From Tenrec ecaudatus (lineage: Eukaryota > Chordata > Mammalia > Afrosoricida > Tenrecidae): DNA of 64,000 bases. The notes under the pieces were generated by a model, which searched no databases, was not told where the DNA came from, and saw only the letters and a program-made list of their open reading frames with translations. Below, one piece after another: positions 58,801 to 63,914 of the stretch (position 1 is its first letter; every line of letters starts with the position of its first letter). The position numbers were made by a program, and so were the translations under genes. The DNA lies in the NCBI RefSeq assembly GCF_050624435.1, contig NC_134546.1, positions 41,247,501 to 41,311,500 on the forward strand, given 5' to 3'.

Positions 58801-60233
58801 GGCTCCCAGACAACAAACACTTCAATCTACCGATAGGTGGCGACAGACGTTACAGCAGGGATCCAGGTGTTTGGACAGGTGTGGAGTCAAGGGCCGTTGG
58901 TGCTGCCAGCAGTCACCAAGAACAGCTTCCTTTTTGCTAGATTTCTTACTTTCACCTGCTGCCAGAGGGCCCTTCCCCGCAGCAGCCTGCCTTCGCTTTT
59001 AGCTCCTCGGCTTTCTTCTGCTCTTCTTACCAAATCTTCTGCTTTGGTCTGCTTCTCGAGTTGGTTCAGGCACTTTTTCTTGCTCTCTTTCTGTGGCCCC
59101 TTCCTCGACCTCCCATCGCAAAGCAGAGCTCCCGACCCCCCCCCCCCCCACCTTCAGTGCCCTGTCTCAGATGCAGCCCGCCGATTGGCTGCTGGTCCTA
59201 CTGTACCTCTGTGGGAGGAGGGGCTGCTGGTTTCGCACCACTGACCACCCAGTGTGTAACCCAGATGCCACCAGGGCAGGCTCCTATTTATTGTCAATAA
59301 GAACGCTTACTTTTTGGGGGGCCCACCTTGATTTGCTCTATTTCTGAGTTTTTTAAACAGCCCCTTGTGTTTTACCCAGAGGTAGCAGTGATTTCATGGG
59401 TTCCCACCTCTCAGGGTGGGTAAGATTTGGTATGTTCCATTTTCTCGGTCTGGGATGATTTATGGAATCTATAGAACAGCCAGCAAAACCTAACAGGTTA
59501 TAAATTCCACCTTCCGACCTTGCTCCCTTCATTGCTGGGGCTTCGGGGGTCGGAATGCAGCACTGCTCTATTGAGCCCCTGCTAACATTCACCCTGTGAT
59601 CTCTGGTCAGCCTGTGGTGGACAGTGAGCCCCCCCCCCCCCCCTGCTGCCCTTGACTGAGCTGGGCATGCCCACCCACAGTAGGATTTCTGCATCTTTTC
59701 CTTGGAATGCTCTTGAGTCTCGACCTGCCTGTCTTTATCCCTCACATGCTGTGAGGTTTTGTTCAAATGTCACTTCATAAGTCAGACCCCCCTGACCACC
59801 CCCTCTTATTTAAAGTTGCAACTACAGGCGACTTCATTTACTTATTATTTTCTGCCTCCTTCCTTACTAAAATGAAAGCTCAAAAGCATGAATTTTTTCT
59901 GGCTCATATTTAATTTATGTGTGTGTAAATATATATTTTTAAAAGAAAACAGTCAGACACACAGGACTCACGTATTTGCAGAGTGAGTGAATACACTGCC
60001 GCGAGGTACCATTACTTTCATGTACTCACACTCAGGGCCAGGAGCCCCCCTGTGACACAGCAAGAAATGTGCATGGTCCCGCCACTTACACGATTAATTA
60101 ATTTTGACTATTTTTCTCCCTCCAGATCCATCGAAACAAGAACAAATGGAAATTCTATTTGAAAGATGGTGTAATGTGTTTTGGAGGGAAAGACTATGTA
60201 TTTGCCAAAGCTATTGGTGATGCGGAGTGGTAG
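15509..60233 (+). CDS. GTF2A1L: GTF2A1L (ALF), TFIIA alpha/beta-like factor, nine coding exons
   Basis: Germ-cell paralogue of the large TFIIA subunit. In the nucleus it pairs with TFIIA-gamma and stabilises TBP (or TBP-like factors) on promoters in testis and oocytes. I joined nine blocks (15509-15529, 17951-18052, 18251-18374, 22964-23019, 24579-24672, 25901-26490, 50788-51048, 51728-51817, 60126-60233); all introns are GT-AG and the frame is open for 481 codons plus TAG. Residues 1-55 or so are the N-terminal helical region, about 84-340 a low-conservation spacer, 351-354 a QIDG Taspase1-type site, about 360-416 acidic, and 417-481 the beta-barrel region ending in GDAEW. The human protein, recalled as 478 residues, matches at both ends. 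GTF2A1 itself is excluded by the spacer, which matches ALF. The start has G at -3 and G at +4. No frameshift or internal stop was found. Confidence 0.96.
16575..16690 (+). repeat. AfroSINE 3' part
   Basis: GCAGATTTACCGCCTTGGCA, CCTATGGGACAGTTGACTC and CAGTGAGTTTGGGTT match the SINE body and tail in order. Confidence 0.75.
17645..17755 (+). repeat. AfroSINE middle part
   Basis: GAGAAAGCTGTGGCAGTCTG and CAGAGATTACAGCTTTGGAA are typical of the SINE body; the last third is decayed. Confidence 0.75.
17951..18052 (+). CDS. GTF2A1L: GTF2A1L coding exon 2
   Basis: Thirty-four codons (residues 8-41), starting [17 protein letters not shown] and ending LKDLKQ. This is the first conserved helix of TFIIA alpha, part of the bundle formed with TFIIA-gamma. 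The acceptor is TTTATGTAG; the donor is CAG/GTTTGT, weaker than consensus at +3 and +4. Both boundaries are phase 0. Confidence 0.96.
18251..18374 (+). CDS. GTF2A1L: GTF2A1L coding exon 3
   Basis: Forty-one codons plus one base (residues 42-82 and the first base of Ala83), from [16 protein letters not shown] to HQTLQTSA. It completes the conserved N-terminal TFIIA segment. Intron 2 before it is only 198 bp. The acceptor is TCTCTGTAG. The donor CAG/GTTGGG is poor, matching consensus downstream only at GT and +5 G, but the split Ala codon with exon 4 confirms the junction. Confidence 0.94.
18945..19035 (+). repeat. AfroSINE 3' end
   Basis: GGGGGCAGTTCTACCCTGTC, then GGTCGCTATGCGTCTGCATC and a diverged tail. 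No head. Confidence 0.85.
20035..20340 (-). mobile_element. Probable old hAT-type DNA transposon fragment
   Basis: CTTGGGACCCCATTTAAAAT, AGAGCCCCAAAGAGC, then AGAAGAGTGGCATTGTTTTA resemble an ancient mammalian nonautonomous DNA transposon, recalled without a firm family name. Termini not seen. Confidence 0.4.
20603..20810 (+). repeat. AfroSINE, full length
   Basis: Complete: head CTGGTGGCTTAATGGTTATG, B-box-like CAGTTCGAAACC, CAGCTGCTCCGCGGG, then CAGTTCTACCCTGTTCTGTG and a worn tail to about 20805. Confidence 0.92.
22268..22440 (+). repeat. AfroSINE, near full length
   Basis: From GACTGCTAACTGCAAAGTCA to GAGTTGGAATCAACTCGATG; the extreme head is lost. Confidence 0.88.
22964..23019 (+). CDS. 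GTF2A1L: GTF2A1L coding exon 4 (56 bp)
   Basis: A short exon that completes Ala83 and encodes residues 84-101 ([18 protein letters not shown]). The acceptor TTTTCTCTGCAG and donor GTATGT are good. Its length is not a multiple of three, so skipping it would shift the frame into exon 5. Confidence 0.94.
23165..23360 (+). mobile_element. hAT-like MITE carrying a CTCF motif
   Basis: Inverted ends: GGTTCCCATATTTATTGG on the left, CCACTTTGGGAACAATG on the right. The body matches a repeat recalled from afrotherian genomes, and a second copy enters the window at about 63915. Length about 196 bp, no coding capacity. Confidence 0.65.
23323..23338 (+). promoter_or_regulatory. CTCF-type motif
   Basis: CCACCAGGGGGCGGTA matches the CTCF core CCACCAGGGGGCGCTA at 15 of 16 positions. 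Occupancy is inferred only. Confidence 0.55.
23665..23760. mobile_element. Mariner-type MITE
   Basis: Near palindrome of about 95 bp: left arm AATTTCAAAAGGTTCATGGG, right arm TCCATGAAGGTTTTGAAGTA, whose reverse complement matches it. Confidence 0.65.
23780..24115 (-). mobile_element. Old LINE-1 (L1M-like) 3' fragment
   Basis: Antisense ORF2 end: AGAAGTTGAATTTCTGGGTC, ATTGTACCACTGTACATTCA, CACATCCTCACCAGCAC and ATCTGATAGGCACAAATG. Degree of decay suggests an insertion older than Afrotheria. Confidence 0.8.
24125..24175 (+). repeat. AfroSINE tail fragment
   Basis: GGGATTGCCATGAGTCAGAT then a diverged tail ending in a TAA-type run. Confidence 0.5.
24579..24672 (+). CDS. GTF2A1L: GTF2A1L coding exon 5
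   Basis: Residues 102-132 plus the first base of Gly133, starting [12 protein letters not shown] and ending VTLQTAS. The segment reads [12 protein letters not shown], about three residues longer than the human FPGYPIHVP as I recall it. The acceptor is CATATCTAG, the donor GTGAGA. The Gly codon split with exon 6 fixes the phase. Confidence 0.93.
24673..25900 (+). other. GTF2A1L: GTF2A1L intron 5
   Basis: 1.2 kb with one reverse-strand AfroSINE (25420-25612). No other feature recognised. Confidence 0.85.
25420..25612 (-). repeat. AfroSINE, near full length
   Basis: Starts with the reversed tail CACTGTCATTGAGTCATTTC, then GACTCATAACGATCCTATAT, and ends in GGTTTGAACCACTGACCCTG near the head. 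Confidence 0.85.
25901..26490 (+). CDS. GTF2A1L: GTF2A1L coding exon 6, large spacer exon
   Basis: Largest coding exon: it completes Gly133 and encodes residues 134-329, from [14 protein letters not shown] to LPVSKK. It is rich in Gln, Pro, Ser and Thr and has no enzymatic motif. Blocks such as [25 protein letters not shown] and YISLPGVVF identify ALF rather than GTF2A1. Between them many residues differ from human, as expected of the fast-evolving spacer. The acceptor is CTGTTTGCAG and the donor AAG/GTAGTT. Without splicing, the frame would run 12 more codons and stop at 26527-26529. Confidence 0.96.
27993..28200 (+). repeat. AfroSINE, full length
   Basis: Best-preserved head in the window: GGAGCCCTGGTGGCTTAGTG, followed by CAGCAGTTTGAAACCACC and the tail GAGTCAGCATTGACTTGATG. 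Confidence 0.93.
28212..28415 (+). repeat. AfroSINE, diverged, tandem to the previous one
   Basis: TTAAGGCACTGAGCTGCTG, GCAAGTCTGCTGGTTTGA, then ACCATGAGTCAGAATCAACA at the tail. Same strand and 15 bp behind the copy ending at 28200, but older. Confidence 0.65.
28668..33565 (-). mobile_element. LINE-1, 5'-truncated, with 3' UTR and much of ORF2
   Basis: Minus-strand L1 of 4.9 kb. From its 3' end it has a long 3' UTR (to about 30190), then ORF2 with the reverse-transcriptase region. Recognisable pieces include [16 protein letters not shown] (about 32560) and LKYLGMYLT (about 31690). It stops inside the region between endonuclease and reverse transcriptase. Several frameshifts and stops; inactive. 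Confidence 0.92.
33600..33800 (+). mobile_element. RTE-clade LINE 3' end, short
   Basis: TGGATTGACAACAGTGACTC, AATGGGTTCAAACATAACCA and GGGCAGTACTTTGTTCTGTT match the same C-terminal stretch as the RTE copy near 12.8 kb. It abuts the truncated end of the L1. Confidence 0.75.
33838..34015 (-). repeat. AfroSINE, near full length
   Basis: Reverse tail GCCGTTGAGTCAATTCTGAT and ACGGCGACCTCATACTTTAC; head end near CTTTAGAAGTCAGTCACAC. Diverged in the middle. Confidence 0.75.
34630..34684. repeat. (CAA)n(CAG)n tract
   Basis: About 13 CAA triplets then about 5 CAG triplets. It borders a reverse-strand SINE and is probably its expanded 3' tail. It gives a false poly-Gln ORF. Confidence 0.9.
34690..34800 (-). 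repeat. AfroSINE partial
   Basis: ACTCACTGCCATCGAGTTGT and GACTCACAGGGACTCTAG are the reversed SINE tail; beyond 34750 the match is weak. Confidence 0.65.
35128..35640 (-). mobile_element. LINE-1, short 3' end (subtype B)
   Basis: About 0.5 kb of the 3' UTR, starting at a poly-T/poly-A junction. Imperfect flanking repeats GTGAGCCC plus a T-rich run at 35119 and 35639 are a likely target-site duplication. Confidence 0.85.
36638..36722. mobile_element. Mariner-type MITE
   Basis: Same layout as 23665-23760: GGTTTCAAAAAGTTCTGGAA at left, AACTCTTCAAGGTTCCCTTG at right. Confidence 0.55.
36957..37132 (-). repeat. AfroSINE, full length
   Basis: CACTGCCATTGACTCGATTC through GGTTTGAACTGCCAACCTTG to the reversed head CACCACCAGGACTCCTT. 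Confidence 0.9.
37420..37680 (+). pseudogene. Mariner-type transposase remnant
   Basis: Decayed frame around 37545-37640 shows spacing and residues similar to the remnant at 11.8 kb (a His/Asn/Pro/His motif remnant, then IPYSPGL where PYSPDLA is expected). Confidence 0.5.
37746..40226 (-). mobile_element. LINE-1, 5'-truncated (subtype A)
   Basis: 2.5 kb with the 3' tail at left (ATCATTTTATTGGGG), the long 3' UTR and a scrap of the ORF2 C-terminus at about 40030-40220. A (TA)n expansion at 37809-37856 and a C run near 37930 lie inside the 3' UTR. Confidence 0.88.
37809..37856. repeat. (AT)24 microsatellite
   Basis: Uninterrupted AT dinucleotides inside the L1 3' UTR. Confidence 0.97.
40590..40606. 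repeat. Left target-site duplication of the full-length LINE-1
   Basis: ATATTTTTCCCTTTTCT, identical to 49327-49343. Read in the L1 sense the site is TT/AGAAAA, close to the L1 endonuclease preference TT/AAAA. Confidence 0.93.
44765..45857 (-). pseudogene. LINE-1 ORF2 reverse-transcriptase region (broken)
   Basis: Overlapping frames give, in order, [45 protein letters not shown] and [12 protein letters not shown]. The catalytic Asp pair is in FADD near 45005. At least two frame changes separate the segments. Confidence 0.9.
46450..47076 (-). pseudogene. LINE-1 ORF2 endonuclease domain (open segment)
   Basis: Longest intact piece of ORF2, 208 residues from the probable start Met. It holds the APE-type endonuclease residues: Asn in [10 protein letters not shown], Glu in CLQETL, Asp and Asn in VGDFNT. 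The frame is lost just before the last catalytic Asp/His region, so no complete endonuclease is encoded. Confidence 0.9.
47214..48416 (-). pseudogene. LINE-1 ORF1 (RNA-binding protein), broken
   Basis: Probable start at 48416. The N-terminal part is basic, then comes a heptad-like segment near 47870-48030, then an RRM-like block ([13 protein letters not shown], 47603-47794) and the C-terminal domain ([12 protein letters not shown], 47214-47552). Order and length fit L1 ORF1p, but the parts sit in different frames. Confidence 0.85.
49307..49316 (-). promoter_or_regulatory. YY1 site at the LINE-1 5' end
   Basis: AAGATGGCCG on the minus strand about 10 bp into the element, the same place and orientation as the YY1 site that sets transcription start in human L1. 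Confidence 0.7.
49327..49343. repeat. Right target-site duplication of the full-length LINE-1
   Basis: Perfect 17-bp copy of the left repeat, directly outside the 5' end of the L1. Confidence 0.93.
50098..50325 (+). repeat. MIR SINE
   Basis: GTCTGGTGGTTAGGAGGGTA, then TCAGTTCCTGCTCTCCATC and CTCGTGACTGTGCCAAGTCA match the MIR tRNA-related head and core. Ancient mammalian SINE. Confidence 0.75.
50788..51048 (+). CDS. GTF2A1L: GTF2A1L coding exon 7, Taspase1-type site and acidic region
   Basis: Eighty-seven codons (residues 330-416), phase 0 at both ends. It opens [16 protein letters not shown], then gives [12 protein letters not shown], which fits the Taspase1 consensus Q-[FILV]-D-G with cleavage after Asp353. 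The remainder is dominated by Asp, Glu and Ser, as in the acidic region of TFIIA large subunits. The acceptor is TCTTTTTCAG, the donor GAG/GTGAGG. The exon follows a 24.3-kb intron and lies 1.46 kb beyond the 5' end of an antisense full-length LINE-1. Confidence 0.96.
51395..51620 (+). repeat. MIR SINE
   Basis: GCCAGATAACATGCTAAG, TTTTTCAGATGAGAAAACTGAGG in part, and CTTGCCTGAGATCAATCATG follow the MIR core in order. It ends about 100 bp before exon 8. Confidence 0.8.
51728..51817 (+). CDS. GTF2A1L: GTF2A1L coding exon 8, start of beta-barrel region
   Basis: Thirty codons (residues 417-446), from [20 protein letters not shown] to [10 protein letters not shown]. The [10 protein letters not shown] strand is nearly invariant in TFIIA large subunits and begins the C-terminal barrel that contacts TBP and DNA. 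The acceptor is CATCTTTAG, the donor AAG/GTACTG. Skipping it would keep the frame but remove this strand. Confidence 0.96.
51955..52463 (+). mobile_element. LTR-like repeat, copy 2
   Basis: Starts TGTTAGTCCTGGTAGACTAG, ends CCACCACA. It shares with copy 3 GAGAGAGCTTTATAT-like and AGATCAAGTCCTT blocks, TTCTCTTCAGACTCA and TTGACAGCC near the end. Confidence 0.65.
53255..53640 (+). pseudogene. Mariner-type transposase remnant
   Basis: GGGAAATCTTACCCCATCCA and GGGCTGTCCTGCGAGAATTT parallel the remnant at 11.8 kb. No open frame remains. Confidence 0.5.
53733..53942 (-). repeat. AfroSINE, full length, head-to-head partner
   Basis: Tail TTGCCATTGAGCTGATTCTG at left, head GCACCGCCGGCTCC at right (about 53945). 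Confidence 0.88.
53943..54085 (+). repeat. AfroSINE, head-to-head partner
   Basis: Begins CCTGAGTGGCACCATTGGTT at the end of the previous copy and runs outward to AATTCAGAACCAACT. Confidence 0.75.
54262..54817 (+). mobile_element. Mariner element, internally deleted
   Basis: Inverted ends AAGGGGGGTACCCCCC (54265) and GGGGGTACCCCTTT (54799). Inside, 54432-54614 encodes [15 protein letters not shown] then [12 protein letters not shown], the second catalytic Asp motif and the YSPDLAP block of mariner transposase, with a decayed C-terminus to about 54770. The N-terminal half is missing; a stop at 54612 ends the frame. Confidence 0.8.
55270..56100 (+). repeat. Old unclassified interspersed repeat, part 1
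   Basis: Phrases such as GAGTGGCCATTTACCGAGAT and ATTCAGCATATAGATGGAAT resemble a widespread ancient mammalian repeat that I recall but cannot name. It seems split by the LTR-like copy at 56161-56630 and may resume at about 56800-57130. Confidence 0.4.
56161..56630 (+). mobile_element. LTR-like repeat, copy 3
   Basis: Starts TGTGTTAGACTGGGTGGACT and ends GAAACACCACA, 470 bp, with TG..CA ends. An internal direct duplication of GATACTAGTCCATAA occurs near 56285-56315. Confidence 0.65.
57455..57645 (-). repeat. AfroSINE, full length
   Basis: CACTGCCATGGAGTCAATGC through GGTTTTGAACTGCTGACCTT to ACACCACCAGGACTTT. Confidence 0.9.
58660..59286 (-). repeat. AfroSINE split by a processed pseudogene
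   Basis: The 3' half lies at 58660-58756 (ACTCACTGCCATCGTGTTGA, CATAGCAACCGGATAGGACT) and the 5' half at about 59195-59286 (GGAGGAGGGGCTGCTGGTTT, GATGCCACCAGGGCAGGCTC). Together they make one SINE interrupted by about 0.4 kb. Confidence 0.8.
58757..59150 (-). pseudogene. TMA7: TMA7 (CCDC72) processed pseudogene
   Basis: TMA7 is a small, lysine-rich, ribosome-associated protein of about 64 residues. On the minus strand, 59114 back to about 58930 aligns with its coding sequence. Visible parts are a KKK..L.Q..KQ.K segment, then codons for [14 protein letters not shown] at about 58960-59000 and a KKS-KK end at about 58930. The stop codon is changed to GAA, and there are frameshifts, so no intact product. 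There are no introns. A poly(A) signal (AATAAA, complement at 58780-58785) and an A-rich tail (58757-58771) follow, the marks of an L1-mediated retrocopy. Confidence 0.75.
59690..59925 (+). repeat. L2 LINE 3' fragment
   Basis: TCAAATGTCACTTCATAAGT, CCCCTGACCACCCCCTCTTA and ACTAAAATGAAAGCTC match the conserved L2 3' region in order. Confidence 0.7.
60126..60233 (+). CDS. GTF2A1L: GTF2A1L coding exon 9 (terminal)
   Basis: Thirty-five codons and a TAG stop (residues 447-481), starting [15 protein letters not shown] and ending [10 protein letters not shown], the standard TFIIA C-terminus. The acceptor TTCTCCCTCCAG has a strong pyrimidine tract. This exon also carries the 3' UTR. Confidence 0.97.
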   Translation: MHRNKNKWKFYLKDGVMCFGGKDYVFAKAIGDAEW

Positions 60234-60390
60234 CTTTTATGAGCTCAATACATCAGCTTTGTAAATCCGTGGGACTATATTACATGTTATGAAACTTCCT
60301 TTCATTTTAAATATAGTCCAATACAGAACCGCCTATATTTTTTGTTCACTGTATAGAATTGAATAAAGTTATAATTTATAAATGCAGATA
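60234..60390 (+). other. GTF2A1L: GTF2A1L 3' UTR (short form)
   Basis: AT-rich sequence after the stop. The end is set by AATAAA at 60362-60367, so cleavage is likely around 60380-60395, giving a 3' UTR of about 150 bp. A T/G-rich stretch follows at about 60410-60450. Longer forms cannot be excluded. Confidence 0.75.
60362..60367 (+). terminator. GTF2A1L: Polyadenylation signal AATAAA of GTF2A1L
   Basis: Canonical hexamer 129 bp after the stop codon and the first AATAAA in the 3' UTR. Confidence 0.8.
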
Positions 60391-60439
60391 AAAATGTGCA
60401 TTTATATCTTTTGTTCACTGTTTTAACTTTTGACATGTA

Positions 60440-61480
60440 ACTTGTGGTTGGGGGGCAGCCCCCCACCACTAATCATGGGTTTGATAGGCACAATTTTATG
60501 GTTGAGATATATAAATATTAAAGGCATCGAGAGAGCATGAGAGAAATAATAGAGTCAGGCACATTTCATGGTAGCAATGCTCACCTGAGCCCTGCTTGGT
60601 GGTCCACGCGGAGAGAGGGGGAAGGGAAGGTGGACAAGGGGAAAGGGGAAAGGGAACAGGGAAGGAGACGGAACTGCCCACAGGTCAAGGGAGGAGCCTA
60701 GAGAGAGAGATGTCCCTCGCTAACCCAGGCCTATATACCTTTGAGGGCGTGCAAGCCCACTAATTACAGGTAAAGACATATGTCACAGGAAGGGGTTGCA
60801 CTGTAGCTTTCACAGCAATGAGAGGGACATACACGCAATAGGAAGAGGAATTAAGGGTATACATGTGACAAGATGGGCGGGTCCTAGATTCAGGATGTCA
60901 GCCTAACTTGATGTCACTGAGCTGGTTTGATTTGTTCTCTGGATCTCCATAGGAACCATTATCAGTAGGGTGTAAACCCCACCTACAGGAACCAAACTAA
61001 TGGCTGCAAGCCTCAGGGAGAAGTAGCCTATAGTCCTTAACAGCAGGGAGCTGGGCCCACTGTCCTCTGGCAACTGATCACCCTCTGGGAGGATGCCTGC
61101 AAGCATCTGACACCCCCCCCCCCACATGCCAGCAAAAAGCCCCCAATGCTTGGCATGTCTCTGGGGGAGACAAAGCTGGGGAAGTCTCTCTCTAATCCCA
61201 CAGTAACTCACTATTTCTTCCTTCAGGAAGCACAGATGCATTGGGTGGAATGGAGCATGAAGAAACATCACATTTAGGGAATGGCATGATGTTTGGATCA
61301 GCTCCTAATAAGATAGTTTGAGCAAAGATTCAATTAGACTCCAAATATCCTTAATGATAAAGTCGGCATCTGCTATTAAACATTGGGGCCTATGTTCCCC
61401 TCACCCCCGTTCCCAAATGATATTACAAAAGGTTCTGGGGAGTCTTGTTAACAGAAACCCCAAACATACAAAAGCACCCC
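60440..61480. other. Downstream flank, unclassified, possibly repeat-derived
   Basis: Contains a purine-rich block (60605-60675, AGGGGAAAGGGG type) and C runs near 61110. It resembles LTR-type sequence in composition, but I recognise no family. No gene seen. Confidence 0.35.
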
Positions 61481-61484
61481 ACAA

Positions 61485-61675
61485 GCACTGCCGGTGCAAT
61501 TGACTCCACCATATAATGACTCAGGCAGGGCAGAACTGCCCCTGTGAGTTTCTGAGACTCACTCACTATGGGAATAGAAAGCCGCATCTTTCTCAAGAGC
61601 AGCAGCTGGTGGTTTTGAACTTCTGACTGCCTGGTAAGGAGCCCAGTGCACAACTACTACACCCCCCAGGGCTTC
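61485..61675 (-). repeat. AfroSINE, full length
   Basis: CAATTGACTCCACCATATAA, GGCAGAACTGCCCCTGTGAG, CAGCTGGTGGTTTTGAACTT and a head ending CCCCCCAGGGCTTC. Confidence 0.88.
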
Positions 61676-62780
61676 TCTGAGTCTCCAGTCATTGGTCACT
61701 GGTGGTATGCTTAGTGTGAAAGACCAGATGGTCCGTGGGAGGCAGGAGACTGCTGGTCCTGCAATATCTCAACGTGGAACCCTCTTTCTAGACCAGGATT
61801 CCTGGAGCTAAGCATCAGACTCTCAGCCCTTAATCGTGTGACTACATTAGACCTTTTCAACTCCTGGGGAACCCTGAGGGCTGTGTCTTAGGGTTCTGCT
61901 CTAACTCTTGAAACTCCTGAATTCTATGTCGTTTAAGTTATGGTCGGTTTTCCCCATCTTCCTATTTCCACCTAACACCCCTCTTCCCTACTTCCCATGT
62001 TTTTCTTGCAGTGGAAGTTCCCTTTTCCAACACTTCCCAGCAAAGGCAAGGTTTTTCTTCCTTTCCCCTAACATAACCCCCTCATAGGTTTAGGCCTTCT
62101 AAGACAAAAGCCAAGGGGAGGCGTTCCCTTTGGGAACTGACTGCTTTGGCCTGATAATCTCATTGAGACCTGGTTACTGCCTTGAAATGAGAGAAAACAC
62201 AACAAAGAGCTCTCATTTTTTTTTTGTAGCCATGAAAACAAAAAGCAGTGTTCTAACAAACTATTTTCAAATGTTCTCTTCCTTAGTAAATCTTCAAAGA
62301 AACATTCCCGCATCACTGCCTCTCTTCCAAAAATGGACCATGTGCGCTCTCCGGGTTAGGGACCCTGGTTTCAGCCCTGAGTGGTGAGCGCATGGTGGGA
62401 ACTCTAACTTTAGCATAGCGCTGGGGTGAGGGGGTTGAGATCCATGGCAGCTCCCTGTGTTAGTGAGGTGGGTCTGACTGGACACACAACCCCTCTCGAA
62501 GAGCTGACTGTGTTCCAAGATTAGGTTCAGTCTCCCCAGGGGACTAATTGCTAGTAGATCTGTTTAGAAACTCTATCACTCTCCTCTGAGGCTTGGGCAA
62601 CATAGGTTAGGTGTTGGTCTTTGGCCATAGCTGCGTGAGGATTAAGCTAGGACTAATTAGTAAGTGGATTGGAACCCTAAGCAGGTTTTCCAGCTATATC
62701 CTGTTCATTCTCAGAGTGATGATTATTAATCTCTCTCCATAACTATGATTCTGTAGCCTCTGGCTCTTGAGAACCCTAAG
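61676..62780. other. Intergenic, nothing recognised
   Basis: No gene, RNA or named repeat could be supported; short ORFs on both strands lack recognisable domains. Confidence 0.4.
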
Positions 62781-62781
62781 G

Positions 62782-62960
62782 GTGTGGTTCTCAACCTTCC
62801 TAATGCTGCAGTCCTTTAGCTCTTTATGACCCCCGCAACCATAAAATTATTTCCTTTGTTACTTCATAACTGTAATTTTGCTACTGTTACGAATCGGGCA
62901 ACTGCTGTGAAAAGGTCTTTGACCCTCAAAGGCATCGCCACCATAGGTTGAGAATCGCTG
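62782..62960 (+). mobile_element. SPIN/URR-like hAT MITE, both ends present
   Basis: 179 bp. Left end GTGTGGTTCTCAACCTTCCT, right end AGGTTGAGAATCGCTG, mutually inverted. Interior ACCATAAAATTATTT and CATAACTGTAATTTTGCTAC are typical of SPIN-related MITEs. Flanking 8-mers are not identical, so the target duplication has decayed. Confidence 0.8.
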
Positions 62961-62997
62961 CTCTGAATTGCTGTTGGCACTCTTTAAGGATGCTCTA

Positions 62998-63165
62998 TAA
63001 AAACCCCAAACTCACTGCCATGAAGTCAATTCTGACTCATTGTGACCCTATAGGACAGGGCAGAACTATCCCCGTGGGTTTCCAAGACCGGTAACTTGAC
63101 AGGAGAATACAGCCGCCTCTTTCTCCCACACAATGCTGGTGGTTTGGAATTGCTGACTTTGTGTA
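62998..63165 (-). repeat. AfroSINE, near full length
   Basis: ACTCACTGCCATGAAGTCAA, GACCCTATAGGACAGGGCAG and GGTGGTTTGGAATTGCTGAC; the head is missing. Confidence 0.88.
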
Positions 63166-63910
63166 AATATTCTGTATTTATTAGGGCAATGAGACTTTAG
63201 TTTCTAGTTACAGGCATTGGTTTTCAGTAGTTTAAGTTGTATAAGAAAAGTAATAACTTTAGTGTGAGTAGCAACGGTTAGTGGCAGGGTGCGCATGGCA
63301 CTATAGTGGGGCATTTTATTTTGGCAATGTTAGGAAGTTAATATGCTATTTTCATGTAAATATATTTCAAGCCAGGTGGAAACCTTGTGATTTACAACTA
63401 GAAATCTAAATTACAAGTAGAAAGCCCATGGTAATAATTCTCCAGAAGAAAGGAATGATTTTAAGAAAAATATTACATGTTTTAGAGAAAATATTTTTAA
63501 TTATGAAAACGTTGACATATTAGCAACATTTACACATGGATTTATTACTTTTTTTTCAGGAAACAAACTGGGTTCTTTACAGCAAATATTATGAATGAAT
63601 AATATCAATGCCCTTAAAATATTTTGTAAGTTTAGATGAGCTTTTCTAGTTTGATTAGCTTTTTAAAATCAATTTACAATCTACAAGTGATAATATCAAG
63701 CATGGCTTAAAAACTGATACAAATTTCTTGAGTTGTTGATGTTTTTCTGACTTGCACATGAGATTTTACAGAATAAGAATACCAATGCTCTCTTTGGGAC
63801 CATCCCATAAGGGAAATGCTTCTGAATCAGGACCATTTTATATTTCAGGTGCAAAACTCTGTCAGCTAAAAAACCCCAACAATTATGGGATACTATGTGT
63901 GAGATTCTAA
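63166..63910. other. Intergenic, AT-rich, nothing recognised
   Basis: No exon, repeat or RNA gene identified. LHCGR is expected further right on the minus strand in mammals, but no part of its large last coding exon is here. Confidence 0.4.
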
Positions 63911-63914
63911 GACA

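Larger units (their letters stand above)
51818..60125 (+). other. GTF2A1L: GTF2A1L intron 8, 8.3 kb
   Basis: Carries two LTR-like copies, a degraded and a deleted mariner, a head-to-head AfroSINE pair, an old unclassified repeat, further AfroSINEs, a TMA7 processed pseudogene and an L2 fragment. Nothing is recognised in about 52.47-53.25 and 57.65-58.66 kb. Confidence 0.85.
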
